Source: Geobacter sp. UBA2189
GTDB taxonomy: Bacteria > Desulfobacterota > Desulfuromonadia > Geobacterales > Pseudopelobacteraceae
Reading direction: 5' to 3'
DNA length: 64,000 bases
Assembly (NCBI GenBank): GCA_002328035.1
Contig: DCVL01000051.1
Location: forward strand, 105,080-169,079
Positions 42,222-49,582 of the stretch are shown in pieces. The stretch's first letter is position 1. Every line of letters begins with the position of its first letter. The notes below the pieces were generated by a model that was not told where the DNA came from, did no database searches, and saw only the letters and a program-made list of their open reading frames with translations. The position numbers and the translations under genes are program-made.

Positions 42222-42494
42222 ATCAGCCTCATTACAGAAATAAAATCGCCTTGTCAGTATACCTGGATAAACTATCTAATAATTAGTGCACTTGTAAAAG
42301 TTGCGGTGCATGTTACGTCGGTTGGTGGGAAAAAACTGGAAATGTCTCGAAATGAGGCAATCATGGTTATGAAACCGATGTAGCAAGACCCCACCAAGCA
42401 GCACCTTTATTGGCTGGAATCAGTAGCGGTAAAGGATGTTCTTATATCGATGTTGTTTTTCTGCAACAGTCGCTGTCTCTTGGTAGAGGCTGTC

Positions 42495-43676
42495 TTAGAA
42501 CGCCTTCAAGGCAAAGCCGTCATATTCATCAGCCGAGCTATCCATAGCACGACCTGCAGCGTCCTTGCCCATAAACTTGAACACCAGGTGTGAAGGATCT
42601 ATGGTTGCATTACCGTCGGCATTCTGGGCAATCCTGAATTTGATCGTCGCCTCTTGCGTGATATCGTTGTAGACCACCGATAATGGTACAGAAGCAGGGG
42701 CAGCATCACGCGAATTATATGGCATGGTGTTATTGTAATAGCCTGCTTCTCCACCCTTTGCTCGGGTAATTGACCAGTTGCTGGGGTTAATAACCGATGC
42801 CATATCCATCTTGTTTGAAAAGGTAAAGGTGACTGCAAACTCCTTGGAGGCACCTGGTTCAAGTAGTGAAGAATCAAGTGCATAAAGCTGGGTACCTGCC
42901 CCGAGAACCTCCACAAAGCCACCACTTTTGGAACTGTCCATGGTAACAATTTTAGGTTTGTCCAGTATTTCCCTAAGTTCCTTTGCCAGTTGGTAGTCTG
43001 AACTATTAAGTGTGCTCAATTGCTTCTGCGCTTTTTCGCTCTGGTCTAGTTCGTCATATGCAATCCCTAACTCGAAATTAGCATCAGGGAAATCGCTCTT
43101 CAGTGTGAGCGCCCTTTCAAGGTTTTCTACAGCCTCTTCATATCTGCCCTCTTTATTATAAAGCATCCCGAGGCTGTAATAAACGTTTCCATCCTTTGGA
43201 GATATCTTCTGCACCTTTTTAAACTGAGCCTCAGCCTCGCTAAGACGATCGGTGTTCATGTAGACGTGACCCAGTGTGTAGTCAGGTACAGGATTCAACG
43301 GATCCAGTCTTGCAGCTTTTTTAAGGTTTTTCTCTGCCTCCGTGTAGTTTTTATCCTGGATATAAGCGTTTCCAAGATCGACCAGAGAGTTTACCGAAAG
43401 AGGCTGCAAACGGACATTTTCCTTAAACTCTTTTATGGCCTCCTTGGCTTTTCCCTGGGAGAGGTAGATGTTGCCGATATATTTGTGGGCGGTGTAGTTC
43501 TCGCTGTCAAAGGCCAAGGCCTTTTTGAACTCTTTCAGTGCTGCGTCCTGATTGTCATTCTGGAGGTAGCGGGCAGCCTGCTGAATAGCATACTGGGCAA
43601 GATTAGCTCTTTGGCTCTGTGCTGCAATAGCTCCTGAAAATATGGAGTCTGCGCTTTGATCAAATATCTGGCTCAT
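42495..43676 (-). CDS. TPR protein with C-terminal Ig-like (SbsA/Big5-type) domain
   Basis: The 393-residue protein has six or more TPR units at about 27-240 (AHKYIGNIYLSQGKAKEAIKE style, broken by several PLSVNSLVDLGNAYI-like repeats) and then a beta-rich domain of about 140 residues with TFTFSNKMDMASVINPSNWSI, as in bacterial Ig-like domains of the SbsA type. No signal peptide is seen. AGGAGGGG lies before ATG 43676. It is 80 bp downstream of hisE and 273 bp upstream of the glycan block, so it may belong to either unit. Function unknown; a scaffold for envelope or flagellar glycosylation is one idea. Confidence 0.85.
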   Translation of the reverse strand: MSQIFDQSADSIFSGAIAAQSQRANLAQYAIQQAARYLQNDNQDAALKEFKKALAFDSENYTAHKYIGNIYLSQGKAKEAIKEFKENVRLQPLSVNSLVDLGNAYIQDKNYTEAEKNLKKAARLDPLNPVPDYTLGHVYMNTDRLSEAEAQFKKVQKISPKDGNVYYSLGMLYNKEGRYEEAVENLERALTLKSDFPDANFELGIAYDELDQSEKAQKQLSTLNSSDYQLAKELREILDKPKIVTMDSSKSGGFVEVLGAGTQLYALDSSLLEPGASKEFAVTFTFSNKMDMASVINPSNWSITRAKGGEAGYYNNTMPYNSRDAAPASVPLSVVYNDITQEATIKFRIAQNADGNATIDPSHLVFKFMGKDAAGRAMDSSADEYDGFALKAF

Positions 43677-43756
43677 GGCTGTCCCCTCCTTTTCAGGGTG
43701 TAGTATATTATTCGGTAGATAGGTCGTTTCTGTTAAGGCAGTATTTGATCTGCTGA

Positions 43757-44089
43757 TTAATCTTTTCGAGAAGCCTTTTCGGTAATGCCTGATATCCCAA
43801 AACGTCTCTGCAGCTCAGTCCAGATATCCTCCGTCGAGATATCTCTGGCTGCCAGCAGTACGAGACAGTGATAGAAGAGATCAGCCGTCTCATAAACTAT
43901 CTCACTATTAATACCACCTTTACCTGCTATTACTACCTCTGTTGCCTCTTCTCCTATTTTTTTGAGGATCTTGTCTATCCCTTTGTTGAGGAGAGAGGCT
44001 GTGTAAGAGCTGTCCGGTGATGCATCCTTTCGAGAGAGGATAACAGAGTATAATTCATCAAGTATATGGTTGTTCGTATCTGTATTCAT
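43757..44089 (-). CDS. hisE: Phosphoribosyl-ATP pyrophosphatase
   Basis: The 110-residue protein is a stand-alone HisE: all-helical MazG-like fold with IGEEATEVVIAGK and YETADLFYHCLVLL, whose acidic residues bind Mg2+. It hydrolyses phosphoribosyl-ATP to phosphoribosyl-AMP in the second step of histidine synthesis. It is the last his gene of the run and overlaps hisF by 4 bp. The cyclohydrolase HisI is not fused to it and is not in the window. Confidence 0.95.
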   Translation of the reverse strand: MNTDTNNHILDELYSVILSRKDASPDSSYTASLLNKGIDKILKKIGEEATEVVIAGKGGINSEIVYETADLFYHCLVLLAARDISTEDIWTELQRRFGISGITEKASRKD

Positions 44090-44850
44090 ACAATCCTTAC
44101 CGGTACCCCTCTACCCTGTAGATATTGTTTTGCCTCTTTTACTGTATACTGCCGAAAATGGAATATGGATGCGGCAAGGCAGGCGGAGGCTCCAGCTGCG
44201 GTAAAGCCATCGTAGAGGTGCTCTAGGTTGCCAACCCCGCCGGAGGCGATGACAGGAATAGAAACTGCATTCACAACCGCACGGGTCAGGGCAATGTCGT
44301 AGCCATCCTTGGTGCCGTCGCGATCCATGCTTGTAAGGAGGATTTCACCAGAGCCAAAGGACTCCATTTTTGCAGCCCACTCTACTGCATCAATACCTGT
44401 AGGCTTACGACCGCCGTGGGTATAGACCTCCCAGCGTTCTTCACCTGGAACCTTTCGGGCATCTATTGCCACTACCGTGCATTGTGATCCGAATCGTTCC
44501 GCAGCCTCACGAACAAATTCAGGATGGTGGACAGCAGCGGTGTTGATGGATACCTTGTCAGCACCTGCATTCAGCATCCGCCGGATATCTTCAACTGTTC
44601 TGATCCCACCCCCTACGGTAAGAGGCATAAATACACGCTCGGCAGTGCGCCGGACTACATCCACGATTGTGTCACGTCCATCTGATGATGCGGTTATATC
44701 CAGAAAGGTCAGCTCATCGGCTCCTTGCAGATCATAAGCCTCGGCAATCTCCACAGGGTCTCCGGCATCACGCAGCTCTAAAAATTGTACTCCCTTAACC
44801 ACCCGTCCACCGGTGACATCAAGGCAGGGAATTATACGTTTGGTTAGCAT
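44086..44850 (-). CDS. hisF: Imidazole glycerol phosphate synthase, cyclase subunit
   Basis: This 254-residue barrel has both catalytic aspartates, Asp11 (PCLDV) and Asp130 (VVAIDAR), and the phosphate loops VGGGIRT, INTAAV and ASGGVGN. It combines PRFAR with ammonia from HisH to make imidazole glycerol phosphate and AICAR. It overlaps hisA by 7 bp and hisE by 4 bp. It is the true biosynthetic copy; the paralogue at 17299-18063 has Glu130. Confidence 0.97.
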   Translation of the reverse strand: MLTKRIIPCLDVTGGRVVKGVQFLELRDAGDPVEIAEAYDLQGADELTFLDITASSDGRDTIVDVVRRTAERVFMPLTVGGGIRTVEDIRRMLNAGADKVSINTAAVHHPEFVREAAERFGSQCTVVAIDARKVPGEERWEVYTHGGRKPTGIDAVEWAAKMESFGSGEILLTSMDRDGTKDGYDIALTRAVVNAVSIPVIASGGVGNLEHLYDGFTAAGASACLAASIFHFRQYTVKEAKQYLQGRGVPVRIV

Positions 44851-45581
44851 TTAACTCCCCGTCTGGTCAATGCAATGGCTTCTTTCAGGTTGATGGATCC
44901 GGTGTAGATCGCCTTGCCGGTGATGGCTCCAGTGACACCACTGGGCTCAATAGCCATCAGATTTTCAATATCCTTCAGCGAGGACACTCCGCCGGAAGCA
45001 ATTACCGGAATTGAGATGGCCTCGGCCAGAGCCTTGGTAGCTTCAATGTTAGGACCGCCCATCATGCCATCACGACTTATATCGGTATAGATGACGGCTG
45101 AAACGCCACAATCTTCAAACTTATGTGCCAGGTCAACGGCAGTTATATCCGTCAGCTCTGCCCAGCCCTGCACCGCCACAATGCCATTTTTGGCGTCAAT
45201 ACCTACCACAATCTGACCTGGGAATTTCCGGCATGCCTCAACCACCAGCTCTGGATTCCGTTGGGCAGCAGTACCGATAATCAGACGGGACAGCCCCAGA
45301 GAGAGGTAGGCCTCAATGGTAGCAATATCCCTGATACCACCACCCAATTGCGCGGGGATAGTAATAGCCTTGAGGATTGCTTCAATAGCTCCCTTGTTTT
45401 TAGGTGCACCGGCAAAGGCCCCGTCCAGGTCAACCAGATGCAGCAGCTCTGCACCAGCCTGTTCCCACTTTAAAGCCTGTTCAGCGGGGCTATCGGAAAA
45501 AATGGTATCACGGTTCATCTCGCCTTGCTCCAGGCGGACACAGTTACCTTCTTTTAGGTCTATGGCAGGTATGACTATCAT
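44844..45581 (-). CDS. hisA: Phosphoribosylformimino-AICAR-phosphate isomerase
   Basis: A 245-residue barrel of HisA type: VIPAIDLKEGNCVRL with catalytic Asp8, LVDLDGAFAG, LGGGIRD, YTDISRDGMMGGPN with the second catalytic Asp, and ASGGVSS. It performs the Amadori rearrangement that gives PRFAR, the substrate of HisF/HisH. It sits between hisH and hisF, as in related genomes. Confidence 0.97.
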   Translation of the reverse strand: MIVIPAIDLKEGNCVRLEQGEMNRDTIFSDSPAEQALKWEQAGAELLHLVDLDGAFAGAPKNKGAIEAILKAITIPAQLGGGIRDIATIEAYLSLGLSRLIIGTAAQRNPELVVEACRKFPGQIVVGIDAKNGIVAVQGWAELTDITAVDLAHKFEDCGVSAVIYTDISRDGMMGGPNIEATKALAEAISIPVIASGGVSSLKDIENLMAIEPSGVTGAITGKAIYTGSINLKEAIALTRRGVKC

Positions 45582-45582
45582 G

Positions 45583-46209
45583 CTAGCCTTTCATCCGGGC
45601 AAAGTTTTTAAGGATCTGGAGGCCGACGGCCTGTGATTTTTCAGGATGAAACTGTGTTGCCATCACGTTGTCACGCTGAATGGCAGCACAGAAATCTATT
45701 CCGTAATTACTTGTGGCAGTCACAACAGAAGATTCTTTCGGTTTGACGTAGTATGAATGAACAAAATAAACATTGCTCCCTTCCGGAATGCCATTAAACA
45801 GAGGGGATTCTGACTTAAACGAGACCTGGTTCCATCCCATATGGGGTACAGGAAGCTTCTCTCCAGACTCAGTCATATCTTCAGGAAAACGGACTACTCG
45901 GCCAGGTATGATACCTAATCCTTTGTGTAGTCCAAATTCTTCGCTCTCCGTGAACAGTAGTTGCAGCCCAAGACAAATTCCAAGAAAAGGAAGTCCATCA
46001 GTAATTGTCTTTAGAATCGGTTCAATGAATCCTGCCTGCTCAAGATTATGAATGCAGTCACGGAAAGCTCCCACCCCAGGTAGGACTATCCGTTTGGCAG
46101 AGGAGAGTTTTTTCGGTTCAGTTATAACTACGGCTTCAGAACCTATCTTTTCAAACGCTTTCTGAACTGAGCGGAGATTGCCCATTCCATAATCTATTAT
46201 TGCGATCAT
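45583..46209 (-). CDS. hisH: Imidazole glycerol phosphate synthase, glutaminase subunit
   Basis: This 208-residue class I amidotransferase has the N-terminus MIAIIDYGMGNLRSV, the nucleophile Cys in GICLGLQLLF and HPEKSQ with the His/Glu pair. It feeds ammonia to HisF. ATG 46209 overlaps the stop of a preceding 37-codon frame (ATGA), and hisA follows after one base. The sugar-type paralogue at 16655-17302 shares the same catalytic triad. Confidence 0.97.
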   Translation of the reverse strand: MIAIIDYGMGNLRSVQKAFEKIGSEAVVITEPKKLSSAKRIVLPGVGAFRDCIHNLEQAGFIEPILKTITDGLPFLGICLGLQLLFTESEEFGLHKGLGIIPGRVVRFPEDMTESGEKLPVPHMGWNQVSFKSESPLFNGIPEGSNVYFVHSYYVKPKESSVVTATSNYGIDFCAAIQRDNVMATQFHPEKSQAVGLQILKNFARMKG

Positions 46210-46319
46210 TTAACACCGTTTTTGATAAGGTGTAAGCCGTATTTTTTGTCTTCACCTTTATTAAAAAATGTAAGGAGTAAAACGGTTATTTCTGTCGGAA
46301 TGCGACCGGTTAATGACAT
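46206..46319 (-). CDS. Probable 37-residue small protein upstream of hisH
   Basis: An ATG at 46319 preceded by TGAGG at six to seven bases opens a 37-codon frame that ends with TGA overlapping the hisH start (ATGA). It begins MSLTGRIPTEI, has a hydrophobic VLLLTFF centre and a basic, polar C-terminus (NKGEDKKYGLHLIK). No family is recognised. It fills the gap between glyS and hisH exactly and could be a small regulator, a leader peptide coupling translation to hisH, or chance. No run of His codons or attenuator hairpin is seen. Confidence 0.5.
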   Translation of the reverse strand: MSLTGRIPTEITVLLLTFFNKGEDKKYGLHLIKNGVK

Positions 46320-46344
46320 GTTGTACCTCAAAATGAGTGAAAAG

Positions 46345-48408
46345 TTAACCAGCCAGCCTGTTAAAATCAGCAATTCTGCCAAAAAGCCTATTGATGGCTG
46401 TCAATAATGCCAGACGATTTGTCCGGACAGCCTGATCCTCGGCCATAACCATTACCGCATCAAAAAAGTCATCCACAGCAGGTTTAAGGGCGGCAATATC
46501 TCCAAGTGCATCAAGATGTAGATCCCTTTCGATCTTCCCGTTTGCCTGGATTGTTGTCTCCTGTAACATCAAATAAAGGTTCTTCTCTGCCTGCTCCTTT
46601 AAAAGATCAGGGTTGATTGCTTCGTTAACGCCATCTTTCACGATGTTGCAGACACGTTTAAAGGCAATGGAAAGTGGTTGGAAGTCATCCCTCTGGCGGA
46701 AGGTGTCGAGGGCACGAACCCTTTTGACGCAGTCTGCCAGATCATCAAAACCGGCTGAAACAACAGCTTCAACAATATCCGCAGGATGACCGTTAGCCAG
46801 AAGGTTTACAAGTCGTCCACGGAAAAATTCCACTACGTCATTCTGGATCTCAATACGTGGACGGGTCAGCTTGTCGGAGAGCAGATTAAGAGAGTTGTTT
46901 ATCAGTTCTGTGAGTGACAGTTGATAACCTCTGTCCAGTATTATACTGATTATGCCTATTGTGGCACGCCTGAGTGCATATGGGTCTGCAGCTCCGGTTG
47001 GAATAAGACCCACACCAAAACAGCCGCAGAGAGTGTCAAGTTTGTCTGCAATAGAGACAAAAGATCCTATGTCAGAATCAGGCAGAGCTCCACCGGCCTG
47101 TACAGGCATGTAGTGCTCGGCAATCGCATTTGCAACATCAGCAGGCTCACCGTCATGGAGTGCATATTCACGTCCCATGATTCCCTGAACTTCAGGAAAT
47201 TCACCTACCATTCCGGAAACCAGATCTGCCTTGCATAGATAGGCTGCTCGTGAAGTCTGTTCCTTTACCGACGGATTCAGTTTTTCAGCCAGTTGCTCTG
47301 CCAGTTTTTGGAATCGTGTCATCTTTTCGTAAGATGTCCCAAGCTTCTGATGATATACGACAGATTTAAGTGAATCGACCCTGGTTTCAAGGCTGAGCTT
47401 TCTGTCTTCATCAAAGAAGAAGCGGGCATCAGAGAGACGGGCTCTAAGCACCCGTTCATTGCCTTTCACCACAACTGCCGGGTCTTCGGCAAGGGTGTTT
47501 GGAATGGTTATGAAGTATGGAAGCAGCTTGCCAACTTCATCCACAACCGAGAAGTAACGCTGGTGAGAACGCATGGATGTGATAAGGACTTCTTTCGGTA
47601 CAACAAGAAACTCTGCTGGAATAGTACCTATAATGGCGCTTGGATATTCAACCAGATAAGTGACCTCATCCAGCAGTGATTCATCAGGCAACAGATGTCC
47701 TCCGGTAGTCTTCGCTATCCGGTGGGTTTCCTTACGAATAGTGTCTTTGCGGCGTTCCTGATCTACGATGACAAAATGCCGCTCCGATTCCTCAAGATAA
47801 TGTTCAAAATCCCTGACAGGAAAGGTGCTGTTTGCCATAAAACGGTGTCCACGTGAGATATTACCACTCTGGATGGGGCCAAAGGAGAAAGGAACCACTG
47901 TCCCGTCAAATAGGGCAACAATCCAGTGGACAGGGCGGGCAAAGCGGATATCAAGATCTGCCCACCTCATAGATTTTTTAAACGGTATACCTGCTATCAG
48001 GCGCGGGAGTATTTCAGCCAGAAGCTGGTATGTCGGGCGTCCGGTTTCCTGCTTGGTTACAGCAAGATATTCTCCCTTATCGGTGCTTATTATCTGTAGG
48101 GCTGAAACATTAACCCCCTGACCTCGGGCAAAACCCTCGGCAGCCTTTGTCGGTTTGCCATCAGCATCGAATGCAGCTTTTTTTGAAGGCCCTGTCGAGG
48201 TTATCTCAGCATCAGGCTGTACTGCAGGAAGACCTTTTACAAGCAGTGTCAGGCGTCTTGGTGTGCCGAATGTCTTGATCTCTGAAAACACAAGCCGGTT
48301 GGAGGTCAGTTCCTTGCGGATCATTTCTTCAATGGAGGCTAATGCCTTTGGGACAAAACCTGCAGGAATTTCTTCAGCTCCTATTTCAAGTAAAAGTTCC
48401 CTTGACAT
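46345..48408 (-). CDS. glyS: Glycyl-tRNA synthetase beta subunit
   Basis: This 687-residue protein has the GlyS N-terminus LLLEIGAEEIPAGFVPKAL, the central VPKEVLITSMRSHQRYF, YLCKADLVSGMVGEFPE, EHYMP and LDTLCGCFGVGLIPTGAADPYALRR motifs and the C-terminal DALR-type anticodon-binding helix bundle. With GlyQ it forms the alpha2beta2 enzyme that charges tRNA-Gly. It starts four bases after the glyQ stop. Confidence 0.97.
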   Translation of the reverse strand: MSRELLLEIGAEEIPAGFVPKALASIEEMIRKELTSNRLVFSEIKTFGTPRRLTLLVKGLPAVQPDAEITSTGPSKKAAFDADGKPTKAAEGFARGQGVNVSALQIISTDKGEYLAVTKQETGRPTYQLLAEILPRLIAGIPFKKSMRWADLDIRFARPVHWIVALFDGTVVPFSFGPIQSGNISRGHRFMANSTFPVRDFEHYLEESERHFVIVDQERRKDTIRKETHRIAKTTGGHLLPDESLLDEVTYLVEYPSAIIGTIPAEFLVVPKEVLITSMRSHQRYFSVVDEVGKLLPYFITIPNTLAEDPAVVVKGNERVLRARLSDARFFFDEDRKLSLETRVDSLKSVVYHQKLGTSYEKMTRFQKLAEQLAEKLNPSVKEQTSRAAYLCKADLVSGMVGEFPEVQGIMGREYALHDGEPADVANAIAEHYMPVQAGGALPDSDIGSFVSIADKLDTLCGCFGVGLIPTGAADPYALRRATIGIISIILDRGYQLSLTELINNSLNLLSDKLTRPRIEIQNDVVEFFRGRLVNLLANGHPADIVEAVVSAGFDDLADCVKRVRALDTFRQRDDFQPLSIAFKRVCNIVKDGVNEAINPDLLKEQAEKNLYLMLQETTIQANGKIERDLHLDALGDIAALKPAVDDFFDAVMVMAEDQAVRTNRLALLTAINRLFGRIADFNRLAG

Positions 48409-48411
48409 GGT

Positions 48412-49287
48412 CTAGTTACCCCCTTTAAGCATAGGATAGCCCAACCGTTCACGTTGTCGGACATAACCTTCAGCACAGATACGAGCCACATTTCGCACTC
48501 TACCGATATAAGATGCCCGCTCTGTTACTGATATCGCTCCACGGGCATCCAGAAGGTTAAAGGTGTGGGAACATTTCATAACAAAATCATATGCAGGAAA
48601 GATGAGTTCCTTTTCTGCCAGTCGGATACACTCTTTTTCGTACTTGCCAAACAGATCCAGCAGAAGAGAGACATCTGCCTCTTCGAAGTTGTAGGTTGAA
48701 AATTCGACCTCTGTTTGATGGTGGATATCTCCGTACTTGACCCCTTTTACCCACTCCAGGTCGTATACGTTGTCTACACCTTGAAGGTACATGGCAATTC
48801 GTTCGCACCCGTAGGTAATCTCTGATGAAACAGGTTTAAGATCGATACCGCCAGCCTGTTGAAAGTAGGTGAACTGGGTAATTTCCATTCCATCCAGCCA
48901 AACCTCCCAGCCAAGTCCCCAGGCACCCAGCGTAGGAGATTCCCAGTCGTCCTCAACAAAGCGGATATCGTGCTGTTTTGGATTGATTCCGAATGCCTGC
49001 AATGAGTCCAGATAAAGATCAAGAATGTTGGTTGGGGATGGTTTCATAATTACCTGAAACTGATAATAATGCTGCAGGCGGTTGGGATTCTGGCCATAGC
49101 GTCCATCTGTGGGGCGGCGGGATGGCTCAACATATGCGACCTTCCAGGGTTCGGGGCCAAGAACCCTCAGAAAAGTTGCAGGGTTAAATGTTCCTGCTCC
49201 CTTTTCCGTATCGTAAGGCTGTTGGATAACGCATCCCTGTTTGGCCCAATAGCCCTGCAGTGAAAGGATCAGGTCTTGAAATGTCAC
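48412..49287 (-). CDS. glyQ: Glycyl-tRNA synthetase alpha subunit
   Basis: This is the catalytic class II subunit: TFQDLILSLQGYWAKQGC, GAGTFNPATFLRVLGPEPW, YVEPSRRPTDGRYGQNPNR in sections, and WEVWLDGMEITQFTYFQQ. The start is a GTG at 49287, six bases after GGAGG; the TTG two codons earlier touches that site and cannot be used with it. The length is then 291 residues, close to the E. coli subunit. It begins the glyQ-glyS-his transcript, downstream of a plausible promoter. Confidence 0.96.
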   Translation of the reverse strand: MTFQDLILSLQGYWAKQGCVIQQPYDTEKGAGTFNPATFLRVLGPEPWKVAYVEPSRRPTDGRYGQNPNRLQHYYQFQVIMKPSPTNILDLYLDSLQAFGINPKQHDIRFVEDDWESPTLGAWGLGWEVWLDGMEITQFTYFQQAGGIDLKPVSSEITYGCERIAMYLQGVDNVYDLEWVKGVKYGDIHHQTEVEFSTYNFEEADVSLLLDLFGKYEKECIRLAEKELIFPAYDFVMKCSHTFNLLDARGAISVTERASYIGRVRNVARICAEGYVRQRERLGYPMLKGGN

Positions 49288-49323
49288 GGTCAACCTCCGT
49301 GCTTTTGATGTTTAAAGGCTGAC

Positions 49324-49353
49324 AGAATAGCAGGGAGAGGGGAGCAGGGTCAA
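49324..49353 (-). promoter_or_regulatory. Putative promoter of glyQ-glyS-his
   Basis: On the minus strand TTGACC (49348-49353) and TATTCT (49324-49329) are 18 bases apart, about 35-40 bases before the glyQ start. A second TTGACC copy lies directly upstream as a 7-base tandem (CTTGACC twice). Predicted by eye; the -10 is only a moderate match. Confidence 0.42.
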
Positions 49354-49497
49354 GGGTCAAGGAACATTTTGGATAACTGAATTGAGAAGAGACGTGTTTT
49401 TTTCTTGATTCATCATCTTGGTTGTTAAAATTATTACCATCATTTCAGTATCTCAAATTCTATTTTTTACTGTAGAGAACCAGCCGACTTTCAATAG

Positions 49498-49526
49498 TTG
49501 GCAACAGATTTTAAAACGGCTATATT
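49498..49526 (+). promoter_or_regulatory. Putative promoter of the hybrid sensor kinase
   Basis: TTGGCA (49498-49503) and TATATT (49521-49526) with a 17-base spacer stand about 57 bases before the ATG at 49583. It is the best promoter pair in the 289-bp divergent region between glyQ and the kinase gene. Confidence 0.5.
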
Positions 49527-49582
49527 TGCATGTACAAGTTGTGAATGGTTATTTTAGAAGCCGCTGACAGGAAAAACAGATA

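Noticed and set aside
42222..42494. Sigma-54 promoter or c-di-GMP riboswitch before the glycan block
   Set aside because: No TGGCAC-N5-TTGC element and no GEMM-like core was found. A TATACT about 40 bases before the SDR lacks a good -35, so I do not list it as a promoter.
49294..49582. T-box leader before glyQ
   Set aside because: No T-box sequence or terminator hairpin precedes glyQ; only an ordinary promoter-like pair is seen.
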